A stretch of 64,000 bases of DNA from Pedobacter cryoconitis. GTDB taxonomy: Bacteria; Bacteroidota; Bacteroidia; Sphingobacteriales; Sphingobacteriaceae. The notes beneath the pieces are model-generated. The model did not search any database, was not told the DNA's origin, and saw only the letters and a list, made by a program, of their open reading frames with translations. Positions 17,977 through 26,167 of the stretch are shown here, piece after piece. The number at the start of each line of letters is the position of its first letter. Position 1 is the first letter of the stretch. The DNA is taken from positions 66,283-130,282 of the forward strand of contig NZ_JACHCE010000012.1 of NCBI RefSeq assembly GCF_014200605.1, in the 5' to 3' direction. The position numbers and the translations under genes were made by a program.

Positions 17977-19281
17977 TTAAGAGTGTTTCTTTTTCATGGT
18001 CATTTTAGCCTTCTGGCCAATCCCATAATTGTAATTTTTTGAATTACTCTCTTTCTTTTCATGGTAAGCACCACCTCCGGCCGGCTCCTCACTCTTCACT
18101 TTTACAATACGGTTTTTATCCAGACCTTTTGTTCTTAGCGTTTTCTCTACCAGAAGTTCTTCAGGCAAATCCATCAGCTCTAATTTCTGACCAATTGATT
18201 GTTCGATCTTTTTAACCTGAACAAGTTCCATATCAGTAGCAAAAGTAATGGCAACAACCTCTTCTGGATTTTCTTTATTTTTAATGATACGGCTCAGGAA
18301 CGTTTCTTTTTCTTCCGGTACATCAAAATGGAAAATAAAAGGAATGCCATCTAAATTCAATGGTCCTTCACCCTGATTAGCTACGACTAATACCCTTGCT
18401 TCAGGAGTTTGTTTGAAATCTTCAAAATCATCAAAACCATTCTCATCAAAATGAAGAGGCCTGAACATAGAGAATTCCATTTCCTTAGGGCTTGCAAGAC
18501 TTATTGCCAGTTTCTGAGCAGTCAGTCTTGAATTTACAAATACAACTACTTTATCGAATACTTCATCATCACGCAGTAAATGGCGTAACAAATTGATTTT
18601 AGTCTTATAGTTTGGAACCTGATACAGTACCTGTGTTACCGTTTCAGTTTTTGTATCACCAAAATCCTCTACTTCAATTACTGTAGGGAAATTCAGGAAC
18701 TGGTCCGTCATTTTGGTTAATTTTTCATGAATAACCTCGGTGAATACCAAATGCTGGCATTTACCCGCACTTCTTGCTAATTCGCAAACAGGCAATTGCA
18801 TTCCCTGCTGTACAATCAGCGCAGCATCATCCACGATAAAAGTTTGTAACTTACTTAAGTTCAAACCTAATTTCAAATAAATGGCCCTTGCCCTGGTAGG
18901 CGTAGCGACCACGATATCTATACCTAAAACCAGTTCATTGACTTCAGCTTCGACCCCACCTGTACCATAAAGGCCTACAATATTAAGATCTCTATTTTTA
19001 CTCAAAGAGATAAACTGGTCAATTACCGCAATTGCACGGTCTTTATCAGCTACCAGAATTAATACTTTTGGAGCATCATCTTTGGTATACTTCAAACGCA
19101 TTAAAACGCCCAGAATATAGGCTGTTGTTTTACCTGATCCCTCAGGACCTACAGCAAGTATATCCTGCCCTCCCAGAATTCTAGACATAGTTTTCGCCTG
19201 GATTTCTTTAGGGGTTAAGTACCCCGCATCAGTCATTGCTGTAATCAGGGGCTTACTTAGTTTTAATTTATCTAACGACAC
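17977..19281 (-). CDS. DEAD-box helicase-like protein with degenerate motifs
   Basis: The 434-residue protein has the two RecA-like folds of DEAD-box RNA helicases. The Q motif region (GYLTPKEIQAKTM, residues 20-32) and Walker A (GPEGSGKT, near 45-52) are intact. Motif II reads VDDAA instead of DEAD, motif Ia VADKDRA instead of PTRELA, motif Ib TPTR, motif III FTEV instead of SAT, and motif VI LSRIIKNKE instead of HRIGRTGR. ATP may bind, but helicase activity is doubtful. The C-terminal 40 residues are basic and disordered-looking, suited to RNA binding. The start codon is GTG at 19279-19281; a TAAATTTG box lies upstream at 19310-19317. Confidence 0.88.
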   Translation of the reverse strand: MSLDKLKLSKPLITAMTDAGYLTPKEIQAKTMSRILGGQDILAVGPEGSGKTTAYILGVLMRLKYTKDDAPKVLILVADKDRAIAVIDQFISLSKNRDLNIVGLYGTGGVEAEVNELVLGIDIVVATPTRARAIYLKLGLNLSKLQTFIVDDAALIVQQGMQLPVCELARSAGKCQHLVFTEVIHEKLTKMTDQFLNFPTVIEVEDFGDTKTETVTQVLYQVPNYKTKINLLRHLLRDDEVFDKVVVFVNSRLTAQKLAISLASPKEMEFSMFRPLHFDENGFDDFEDFKQTPEARVLVVANQGEGPLNLDGIPFIFHFDVPEEKETFLSRIIKNKENPEEVVAITFATDMELVQVKKIEQSIGQKLELMDLPEELLVEKTLRTKGLDKNRIVKVKSEEPAGGGAYHEKKESNSKNYNYGIGQKAKMTMKKKHS

Positions 19282-19309
19282 AGTATTTCAGTTAAAATTG
19301 ATATTCCGC

Positions 19310-19317
19310 CAAATTTA
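19310..19317 (-). promoter_or_regulatory. TAnnTTTG -7 box for the DEAD-box-like gene
   Basis: Minus-strand TAAATTTG, 28 bases before the GTG start. Confidence 0.45.
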
Positions 19318-19464
19318 CGGAAATAAGCACAATATCCGGTATGATCTGTACGAAACCATCAAAAAACCAGCTTAAATTACCATTGTATCAACATTTTGAT
19401 ACGATTAAAGGCTATCGGGTATCAGGATTTTGTAGTTTTACCAGATCAATAAATTCCCTTTCAC

Positions 19465-21873
19465 ATGAAGAAGACAATACTAACCTTATTTTTATTCACT
19501 ACATCACTGAGCGTATTTGCGCAGGACGCGGTCAATTACCAGCAGCCTCCAAAGGCGATAGCTGATCTGTTAATGGCCAAACCAACGCCTGTGGTCAGTA
19601 TAGATGGTAAAGCAGAGTGGATGTTACTCAGCACTAAAAACTCTTACCCTTCTGTTGAAGAACTGGCTATGCCAGAATTCCGCATTGCAGGATTAAGAAT
19701 CAACCCGAATAATTTCTCTCCGAGCAGACAGACATTCATTAACAATTTCACCCTAAAAAATATTAAAACAGGGAAAACAGCATTAATTACGGGTCTTCCA
19801 ACTCCATTGTTTGCTGCTCATCCAACATGGAACCCTGCTCAGAACAAAATATCTTTTACGCAAACCACACCCAAAGGTGTTGACTTATATATCATCGACA
19901 TTACCACTTTAAAAGCAGTTAAGGTGAATAAGCAGGCACTCAACGTGGTACTTGGAAATGGGATCACCTGGGTAGATGATATGACTCTTTTATATCGGGT
20001 TGCAACAAAACCAGCCGCTTCAATTCCAGTAAAGCCTTTAATGCCAAAGGGGCCTACTGTACAGCAAAGTCTGGGTAAGGCTGCACCAAACCCTACCTAT
20101 CAGGATTTAATTAAATCCCCTTTTGATGAGCAATTATTTGAATTTCTTGCCACTTCACAACTTGTACAGTATAAAAATGGAGTGCAGACACTCATCGGCC
20201 AGCCAGCAATTTATACTTCGATTAAAGTTTCTCCGGATAAAAAATATCTGCTGCAGGAAACCATCAATAAACCATTCTCTTACCTGGTTCCTTTTGAGGG
20301 ATTCCCTGCTACAGTAAAAATTACAGAGCTGTCCGGTAAATCGATTAAAGTTTTAGCAAACCTTCCATCTACAGAGGGTAAACCATCGGGATATGACAAC
20401 ACTCAGAATGTTCCCCGCGATTATGACTGGAGAAATGATGAGGCAGCAACAATCACCTGGGCCCAGCCATTGGACAGCGGTCTGATCAAAAAACAAGTTC
20501 CTTTCCATGATGCAGTATATGCATTAAATGCTCCGTTCTTTGGTGAAGCCAAAGAATTGTTTAAAACACAAAACCGTTACCGTAGCGTAAACTGGGGAAA
20601 TTCTACACTTGCCCTGGTTGAAGAAGGACAACGCAGTAAACAGACAATCAAAGTAAGCCGTTACAATCCTTCTGCAGGAACAATGGAGACTTTGTATGAG
20701 TTAAGTCAGAACGACAAATACAATAACCCTGGTGAGGCTGTTACGGAGAAAAACACCTTTGGCCGTCAGGTCATACTGACCACAGATAACGGAACTAAAT
20801 TGTTAATGAACAATATAACAGGTTCCTCACCAAAAGGAGATCTTCCTTTTTTAGCCAAATTTGATTTGACTACAAAGAAAAATGAAATCATCTGGCGCTG
20901 TTCAGAAGGGACATATGAGTATATTGCTGATGTTCTTGATGCAAAAAAACTGGTATTATTATCCAGAAAGGAATCACAAAAAGAAGTACCAAACTACTTT
21001 ATTAAAAACCTGGTACTCAGAATGGCCGACCGCCAGATAACTGACTTCACTAATCCATATCCGGAAATGGTGGGTGTTTCCAAAGAAAAAATAGCTTACA
21101 AACGTGCCGATGGTATAGACCTTACAGGCGACCTGTATCTTCCAAAAGGCTATGATAAGGCAAAAGATGGCCCATTGCCTACCCTGATCTGGGCTTATCC
21201 ACGCGAATTTAACTCTGCAGCTGATGCAGCACAAATCAGAGGTTCAAAAGACCGCTTTACCATGATCAGCTGGGGTTCTCCTATTTATTGGGTAACACAA
21301 GGCTATGCCGTACTTGACAATGCAGAAATGCCGATTGTAGCTAAAGACGGAAAAAAACCTAATGATACTTTCATAGATCAGCTGAAATTAAATGCAGAAG
21401 CAGCGATCAATAAACTAGCAGAGCTGGGTGTTGGCGACAGAAACAGAATGGCTGTAGGCGGACATAGTTACGGCGCTTTTATGACAGCAAATCTATTGGC
21501 ACATACTAATTTATTTAAGGCTGGTATTGCCCGCAGTGGTGCTTATAACAGAACGCTGACTCCTTTCGGTTTTCAGAACGAAGACCGTACTTACTGGGAA
21601 GTTCCACAATTATATTATGAAATGAGCCCATTCAGTTATGCCGATAAAATTAAAACGCCTCTTTTATTAATTCATGGAGATTCTGATGATAATCAGGGTA
21701 CTTTTCCAATGAACAGCGAGCGTTTATTTAATGCAATCAAAGGTTTTGGCGGCACAACCAGATTTGTATTCTTACCTTATGAAGCACATGGCTACCGCGG
21801 TAAAGAAAACATCTTACATACCTTATGGGAAATGGATTCCTGGTTAGATAAATATGTGAAGAATGCCAAATAA
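19465..21873 (+). CDS. S9 family peptidase, glutamyl-endopeptidase-like (S9D)
   Basis: An exported prolyl-oligopeptidase-family serine peptidase of 802 residues. The signal peptide is residues 1-19 (ending SVFAQ). The beta-propeller spans most of the first 520 residues and the hydrolase domain the rest. The nucleophile motif is GGHSYGAFM near residue 667, D is in HGDSDDNQGTF and H in YEAHGYRG. The text GGHSYGAFMTANLLAH matches the S9D group that includes plant chloroplast glutamyl endopeptidase. A 33-bp perfect hairpin follows. It is unrelated in position to the DPP-IV gene at 8280. Confidence 0.92.
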   Translation: MKKTILTLFLFTTSLSVFAQDAVNYQQPPKAIADLLMAKPTPVVSIDGKAEWMLLSTKNSYPSVEELAMPEFRIAGLRINPNNFSPSRQTFINNFTLKNIKTGKTALITGLPTPLFAAHPTWNPAQNKISFTQTTPKGVDLYIIDITTLKAVKVNKQALNVVLGNGITWVDDMTLLYRVATKPAASIPVKPLMPKGPTVQQSLGKAAPNPTYQDLIKSPFDEQLFEFLATSQLVQYKNGVQTLIGQPAIYTSIKVSPDKKYLLQETINKPFSYLVPFEGFPATVKITELSGKSIKVLANLPSTEGKPSGYDNTQNVPRDYDWRNDEAATITWAQPLDSGLIKKQVPFHDAVYALNAPFFGEAKELFKTQNRYRSVNWGNSTLALVEEGQRSKQTIKVSRYNPSAGTMETLYELSQNDKYNNPGEAVTEKNTFGRQVILTTDNGTKLLMNNITGSSPKGDLPFLAKFDLTTKKNEIIWRCSEGTYEYIADVLDAKKLVLLSRKESQKEVPNYFIKNLVLRMADRQITDFTNPYPEMVGVSKEKIAYKRADGIDLTGDLYLPKGYDKAKDGPLPTLIWAYPREFNSAADAAQIRGSKDRFTMISWGSPIYWVTQGYAVLDNAEMPIVAKDGKKPNDTFIDQLKLNAEAAINKLAELGVGDRNRMAVGGHSYGAFMTANLLAHTNLFKAGIARSGAYNRTLTPFGFQNEDRTYWEVPQLYYEMSPFSYADKIKTPLLLIHGDSDDNQGTFPMNSERLFNAIKGFGGTTRFVFLPYEAHGYRGKENILHTLWEMDSWLDKYVKNAK

Positions 21874-21888
21874 AAGCAGGTTATCTTT

Positions 21889-21959
21889 ATAATTTACAGT
21901 CCATAAAAATAGGGGTGCCTTCCAGGAAGGCACCCCTATTTTTATGGACTGTAAATTAT
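21889..21959. terminator. 33-bp perfect bidirectional hairpin
   Basis: Arms 21889-21921 and 21927-21959 are exactly complementary around CCAGG. It fills the gap between two convergent genes and contains AAAAAT and ATTTTT tracts mid-stem. Confidence 0.88.
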
Positions 21960-21961
21960 TT

Positions 21962-23182
21962 CTATTTAAACCGTATCGCTTTCAGTGGAGATACCCTGCT
22001 GACCAGCAACGATGGTAAGATCAATACTGTGAAACAGATCAAAATGGTCGCGATATTAAGCAGCAGGACATCAGTAAGGTGTAATTCTACAGGTACATAA
22101 GCTAAATAATAAGAACTCTGATTAAGTTTAAAAATATGGGTATACTGTTGTAAGAACCCCAACCCTAATCCAAGAATATTTCCCAGTATCAATCCTATTC
22201 CAACCAGGTATAAGGCGTTATATAAAAAGATTTTCATTATACTGAAATCTGTCATTCCAAAAGCCTTTAGCATTCCGATCATATTCGTCCTTTCCAGGAT
22301 CATAATCAGCAATGCGGTAATCATATTGATTACGCCAACAATCATCATCAGAATCAGCAATACCCGGGTATTGACGTCCAGTAAAGATAACCAGGTGAAA
22401 ATGTTTGGGAAGTACTCTTTTACAGATTCTGATTTAAGATTAATCTCCATAGAAGCATAAATCTTATCGGATGCGGTCTGCAGACGGCCAAAGTTCTTAA
22501 GCTTGATTTCTATACCGCCAATCTCATTTGGCTGCCAGTTATTTAAACGCCTGATAATATTAATATCTCCCAGCACAAAACTTTTATCAATCTCTTCTAC
22601 TCCGATATCATAGATCCCTACAATTTTAAAAGGACGTTTACGTGGTGGATTCTGTACAAAGTACATGATAAAATTATCCCCGGTTTTAAGTTTCAGTCTA
22701 TTGGCTGTAAAAGAAGAAATTAAAATCTCTTTGGTGGCTTTGGCACTGTCTGCAAAATTGATAATTCTGCCGCTAACCAAATGTTTACTGATATAATCCC
22801 AATTATAGTTGCCGTCTATTCCTTTAAAATTAATGCCTTCTACCTCGTCATTTGCCGAAATAATGGCAGGTTTAGTAGCATAAGGCTGAAAATAAGCTAT
22901 ATCCTTATTGTTTTTTAGATCTGATAGTGTTTTGGGGCTGGCAACAAAGGGAGTAAGTTCAAATGAATTATTTAAATCAAGTTTAAAAATTCTTACATCG
23001 CCTACAAATCCCCTTACCTTTTCCTGAATCTCTGTTTTAAAACCTTTAATGATGGCAATCGAAAGCATCATAACCGCAAGACTCAGCATAACTCCCGCAA
23101 TAGCAATGCGGACAATTAGCTTAGAGAATGTACGTTCTGATTTAATGGCAATGCGCCTGGCTATAAAGTATTCTGTATTCAA
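21962..23182 (-). CDS. ABC transporter permease, LolC/LolE (FtsX/MacB) type
   Basis: A 406-residue inner-membrane permease. It begins NTEYFIARRIAIKSERTFSK, the hallmark opening of LolC/E-like proteins. One membrane helix lies at residues about 25-48, a periplasmic domain follows to about 265, and three helices (about 275-300, 318-345, 370-392) close the protein before SPLKAIRFK. The ATPase partner is not adjacent. The start is a TTG (23180-23182): the frame is open only a few codons upstream with no ATG. The likely role is lipoprotein release or another envelope ABC function. Confidence 0.9.
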   Translation of the reverse strand: MNTEYFIARRIAIKSERTFSKLIVRIAIAGVMLSLAVMMLSIAIIKGFKTEIQEKVRGFVGDVRIFKLDLNNSFELTPFVASPKTLSDLKNNKDIAYFQPYATKPAIISANDEVEGINFKGIDGNYNWDYISKHLVSGRIINFADSAKATKEILISSFTANRLKLKTGDNFIMYFVQNPPRKRPFKIVGIYDIGVEEIDKSFVLGDINIIRRLNNWQPNEIGGIEIKLKNFGRLQTASDKIYASMEINLKSESVKEYFPNIFTWLSLLDVNTRVLLILMMIVGVINMITALLIMILERTNMIGMLKAFGMTDFSIMKIFLYNALYLVGIGLILGNILGLGLGFLQQYTHIFKLNQSSYYLAYVPVELHLTDVLLLNIATILICFTVLILPSLLVSRVSPLKAIRFK

Positions 23183-23284
23183 AATTTTAGATAAACTTGT
23201 AACTTAGAGCCTGCTTAAACAGACGCTTAGCAAAAATGGTTATTTGATTTTAAATTCAACCATAATAAGTAAAAAAAGGTCAAT

Positions 23285-24541
23285 ATGAAACTATCTTCCA
23301 CACTAATACTCCCGGTTTGTCTTGCTATGCTCAGTATACAGGCCTGTGCAAATTCAAAAACAACAGAAAGTGATAGTTCGGGCTTGAAACCTTCTCTGCA
23401 AAAAACTATTGCCCGGGAAATCCTGACCGGAGCCGCACAGACTGAAAAATATCTGCCGCTGCTGCAGGGAAAACGTGTAGGAATGGTAGTCAACCCTACT
23501 TCAGTGATAGAAAATACCACCTCTGTAGATAGCCTTTTAAAAAGAGATATCAATATTGTCAGGATATTTGGCCCGGAACATGGATTTAGAGGTAATGCGA
23601 GTGCAGGGATTAAAGTAGCTGATGATATAGACCAGAAAACCGGCATTAAAGCAATTTCCCTATACGGTAAACATCAGATCCCCAGTACAGCAGATTTAGC
23701 TGATGTAGACATTATGGTTTTTGATATTCAGGATGTCGGTGTCCGTTTCTATACTTATATCAACACCTTACAATATGTCATGCAGGCCTGTGCCGAAAAC
23801 AATAAAGAGTTAATTATTCTGGACAGACCAAATCCGAATGGATTTTATATAGACGGGCCAATTCTTGATCCGAAATTGGTATCAGGCATAGGGCTACAGC
23901 CAATTCCGATTGTGCACGGACTTACTGTTGGTGAATATGCCGGAATGCTGAATGGTGAAGGCTGGCTGAAAAATAAAGTACAATGTAAAATCACTATCAT
24001 CCCATTGGCCAATTATACGCATGATATGGCCTACGATTTACCTGTAAAACCTTCTCCAAATTTAAATACACAGCAATCTATCCTGCTTTATCCTACATTA
24101 TGCCTCTTTGAGGGGACTTATCTAAGCCAGGGCCGTGGAACACAGTTTCCTTTTACGGTACTTGGTGCACCTGCCCTGAAAGGGAAATACAGCTTCTCTT
24201 TCATCCCTAAAAGCATCAAAGGAATGGCCGAAACCCCTTTGCACCAGGACCAGGCTTGTTATGGACTGGACCTAAGAAATTATAATATTTCAAACCTTAG
24301 GAAGGATAAAACGTTAAACATAAAGTGGCTTATTGAATTGTATAATGCTTACCCCGATAAAGCTGATTTTTTCAATTTCAAACTAAGCAAGCAGATGAAT
24401 AATTTTGATAAGCTTGCGGGTGTTTATAGTTTGAAAGAGCAAATTATTGCTGGTAAATCTGAAAAAGAAATCAGGGCAAGCTGGGAACCAGGATTAAGTC
24501 AGTATAAAAAGATGCGCAAGAAATACTTGCTGTATCCTTAA
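23285..24541 (+). CDS. namZ: Exo-beta-N-acetylmuramidase NamZ family (DUF1343) lipoprotein
   Basis: The 418-residue protein matches DUF1343, whose characterised members release terminal N-acetylmuramic acid from peptidoglycan fragments. A lipoprotein signal with Cys in SIQACANS (near residue 22) points to the periplasm or outer membrane. Family blocks are GKRVGMVVNPTS, FGPEHGFRGNA, MVFDIQDVGVRFYTY, LDRPNPN, and LFEGTYLSQGRGT. The role is probably cell-wall recycling. The gene is followed within 16 bases by a small hydrophilic protein gene. Confidence 0.92.
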   Translation: MKLSSTLILPVCLAMLSIQACANSKTTESDSSGLKPSLQKTIAREILTGAAQTEKYLPLLQGKRVGMVVNPTSVIENTTSVDSLLKRDINIVRIFGPEHGFRGNASAGIKVADDIDQKTGIKAISLYGKHQIPSTADLADVDIMVFDIQDVGVRFYTYINTLQYVMQACAENNKELIILDRPNPNGFYIDGPILDPKLVSGIGLQPIPIVHGLTVGEYAGMLNGEGWLKNKVQCKITIIPLANYTHDMAYDLPVKPSPNLNTQQSILLYPTLCLFEGTYLSQGRGTQFPFTVLGAPALKGKYSFSFIPKSIKGMAETPLHQDQACYGLDLRNYNISNLRKDKTLNIKWLIELYNAYPDKADFFNFKLSKQMNNFDKLAGVYSLKEQIIAGKSEKEIRASWEPGLSQYKKMRKKYLLYP

Positions 24542-24557
24542 CCTTAAATTGATCTTT

Positions 24558-24770
24558 ATGAACAACGACCCTAAAAAAAAGAATGAAAAACCAAGCAGCA
24601 ACTTTCAGGAACTGATTCCTGAGGTCGATGAAGGAAACAAGGCCGTAAAAAAACCAGAAGATAAAGATTACACCAAAGACGAGCCTCATTTTAAAGATCC
24701 TGCAAAAAAGAGAGAACGGGAAGAGCAGCCCGTTGAACCCATAAAAAAAGCACCCGAAAAAGGTGTATAA
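24558..24770 (+). CDS. Small, highly charged hypothetical protein
   Basis: A 70-residue protein beginning MNNDPKKKNEKPSSNF, made almost only of K, E, D, P, N and R; it should be disordered and soluble. ATG at 24558 is preferred to a TTG at 24549. It lies 16 bases after namZ on the same strand and is probably co-transcribed. I do not recognise the family. The very low hydrophobic content makes a folded enzyme unlikely. Confidence 0.6.
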   Translation: MNNDPKKKNEKPSSNFQELIPEVDEGNKAVKKPEDKDYTKDEPHFKDPAKKREREEQPVEPIKKAPEKGV

Positions 24771-24774
24771 AGCT

Positions 24775-25320
24775 TTATACAACCGGCTCTTTCTCTTTTT
24801 CAAATAAATCCAATACATCATTCCAGTTCATCACACGGGTGTGATGTAATTGGTTTACATTATGAGATGCATTAAACATTACAGGTTTCCCTTTGCAGAA
24901 ATCCAGGTTTTTGCAATGGTCATCAATCAGATAATCAGTATCGATAATACTTTTATCTCCGCACAAAACGATATTTGTCCATTTGATAAATGGAAAATAC
25001 TCATTTAACCATTCCATTTTCTCTGATAAACATTGTGGAAATTCTGTAGCTGCTGAGACCACGAAAACCTCATAGTCTTCCATTAAAGCTTTCACGGCCT
25101 CAATTGCACCCGGCATTACAGGTATAGTCCTGAAAAATCCCGGGGTATACACATATCTTTTGATAGCAGTTTTATCCGGAAATCCTTCTGGCTCCAGCAC
25201 GCCTAATCTTTCCTCTCTTGGAACCCGGATGCCATGTTCTTTTTCATACCAATCCATAAACTGCTCTTCTATATCGGCCATCACGCCATCCATATCAATG
25301 GCTATTTTCTTTCTATTCAT
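24775..25320 (-). CDS. 5'(3')-deoxyribonucleotidase family protein
   Basis: A HAD-superfamily phosphatase of 181 residues, predicted to dephosphorylate deoxynucleoside monophosphates. The catalytic DxD is in AIDMDGVMADIEEQF (residues 6-20) and the late Asp pair is in DTDYLIDDH. The start at 25320 is chosen because it puts the DMDGV motif at the expected N-terminal position; the frame runs to 25407 but passes through the promoter. It is divergent from a DeoR-family regulator, and a TATATTTG box lies 19 bases upstream within a TTGCAA-rich control region. Confidence 0.9.
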   Translation of the reverse strand: MNRKKIAIDMDGVMADIEEQFMDWYEKEHGIRVPREERLGVLEPEGFPDKTAIKRYVYTPGFFRTIPVMPGAIEAVKALMEDYEVFVVSAATEFPQCLSEKMEWLNEYFPFIKWTNIVLCGDKSIIDTDYLIDDHCKNLDFCKGKPVMFNASHNVNQLHHTRVMNWNDVLDLFEKEKEPVV

Positions 25321-25332
25321 ATTTCGTAAATT

Positions 25333-25372
25333 ATTGCAACAAATATAGCAATATATTGCAACATATTGCAAT
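25333..25372. promoter_or_regulatory. TTGCAA-box operator between nucleotidase and DeoR genes
   Basis: ATTGCAAC occurs at 25333-25340 and 25355-25362 and ATTGCAAT at 25365-25372, with a 12-bp palindrome GCAATATATTGC at 25348-25359. The boxes overlap the -7 and spacer of the nucleotidase promoter and the -33 area of the regulator promoter. Binding by the adjacent DeoR protein is an inference. Confidence 0.6.
25340..25347 (-). promoter_or_regulatory. TAnnTTTG -7 box for the deoxyribonucleotidase gene
   Basis: Minus-strand TATATTTG with a TTG 21 bases upstream, close to the usual Bacteroidota spacing, and 19 bases before the ATG. Confidence 0.6.
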
Positions 25373-25392
25373 AACACAATAAGTTTTATTTG

Positions 25393-25400
25393 TATCTTTG
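25393..25400 (+). promoter_or_regulatory. TAnnTTTG -7 box for the DeoR-family gene
   Basis: TATCTTTG ends 8 bases before the ATG at 25409; a TTG sits 24 bases upstream inside the last TTGCAA box. Confidence 0.6.
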
Positions 25401-25408
25401 CAACCAAG

Positions 25409-26158
25409 ATGATTAAGGCCGAAAGATTACAACTGATTATTGAACATATCCGTAAGGAACGAAAAGTTCTTTTAGGAGATTTGAGTACGTTATTAGAGGT
25501 TTCTGAAGATACCGTAAGACGTGATATTAAAGAGTTATCAGATCAGGGATTACTGAAAGCTGTACGTGGCGGTGCCATTTCCCGCTCGCCTATTCCTCAG
25601 CATTTCAGAGAAAGAGAACACTATGATGTCTCTCATAAAGAAATTATTGCTCAAAAGGCAGTTAAACTCATCAAAAACGGGCAGGTAGTTTTATTTGACT
25701 CAGGCACATCTGTACTGGCTATTGCCACACATTTACCAAGAGACCTGCAAATTACAGTAGTAACCAATAGTTTCCCTGTGGCTACTATTCTGGAAGACCA
25801 TCCCTTTGTAGAAGTTATCTTTTTAGGCGGCCGTTTAAATAAATCTTCTTTTTCTACTACAGGATTTGAAGTAATACAAACGATCAGGGGGATTCGTCCT
25901 GACATTTGTTTTCTTGGAATTTGCAGTATCGATCTGATTTCGGGAGTTACAGGAATAAGTTATGAAGATTGCCAGATCAAAAAGGCTATGGTCGAAACTG
26001 CTAAACAAGTTATCGCCATTGCTACCTTTGAAAAACTGGATACCACAGAACCTTACTATATCACCAGTACAAGTGATCTTGATATTATCATTACTGATAC
26101 TGATCCAAATCATGAAAACCTTAAGAGTTATAGAGATCTGGGCATCAGGCTTGAATAA
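25409..26158 (+). CDS. DeoR/GlpR family transcriptional regulator
   Basis: The 249-residue protein has the DeoR N-terminal winged helix (ERLQLIIEHIRKERKVLLGDL, then VSEDTVRRDIKELSDQGLLKAVRGGA) and a C-terminal sugar-phosphate sensor domain (VLFDSGTSVLAIATHL, FLGGRLN, CSIDLISGVTGISYEDCQIK). Members usually repress catabolic genes and respond to phosphorylated sugars. Here the divergent neighbour is a deoxynucleotidase, so a nucleoside or deoxyribose-phosphate signal is plausible but inferred. Autoregulation through the TTGCAA boxes is likely. Confidence 0.94.
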   Translation: MIKAERLQLIIEHIRKERKVLLGDLSTLLEVSEDTVRRDIKELSDQGLLKAVRGGAISRSPIPQHFREREHYDVSHKEIIAQKAVKLIKNGQVVLFDSGTSVLAIATHLPRDLQITVVTNSFPVATILEDHPFVEVIFLGGRLNKSSFSTTGFEVIQTIRGIRPDICFLGICSIDLISGVTGISYEDCQIKKAMVETAKQVIAIATFEKLDTTEPYYITSTSDLDIIITDTDPNHENLKSYRDLGIRLE

Positions 26159-26167
26159 ACAAAGAAA

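Noticed and set aside
23227-23646. 139-codon minus-strand frame over the start of namZ
   Set aside because: It is antisense to the well-supported NamZ gene and has no family resemblance.
24775-25407. Longer nucleotidase frame starting at 25407
   Set aside because: The extra 29 residues are encoded by the operator and promoter region and precede the conserved DMDGV start.
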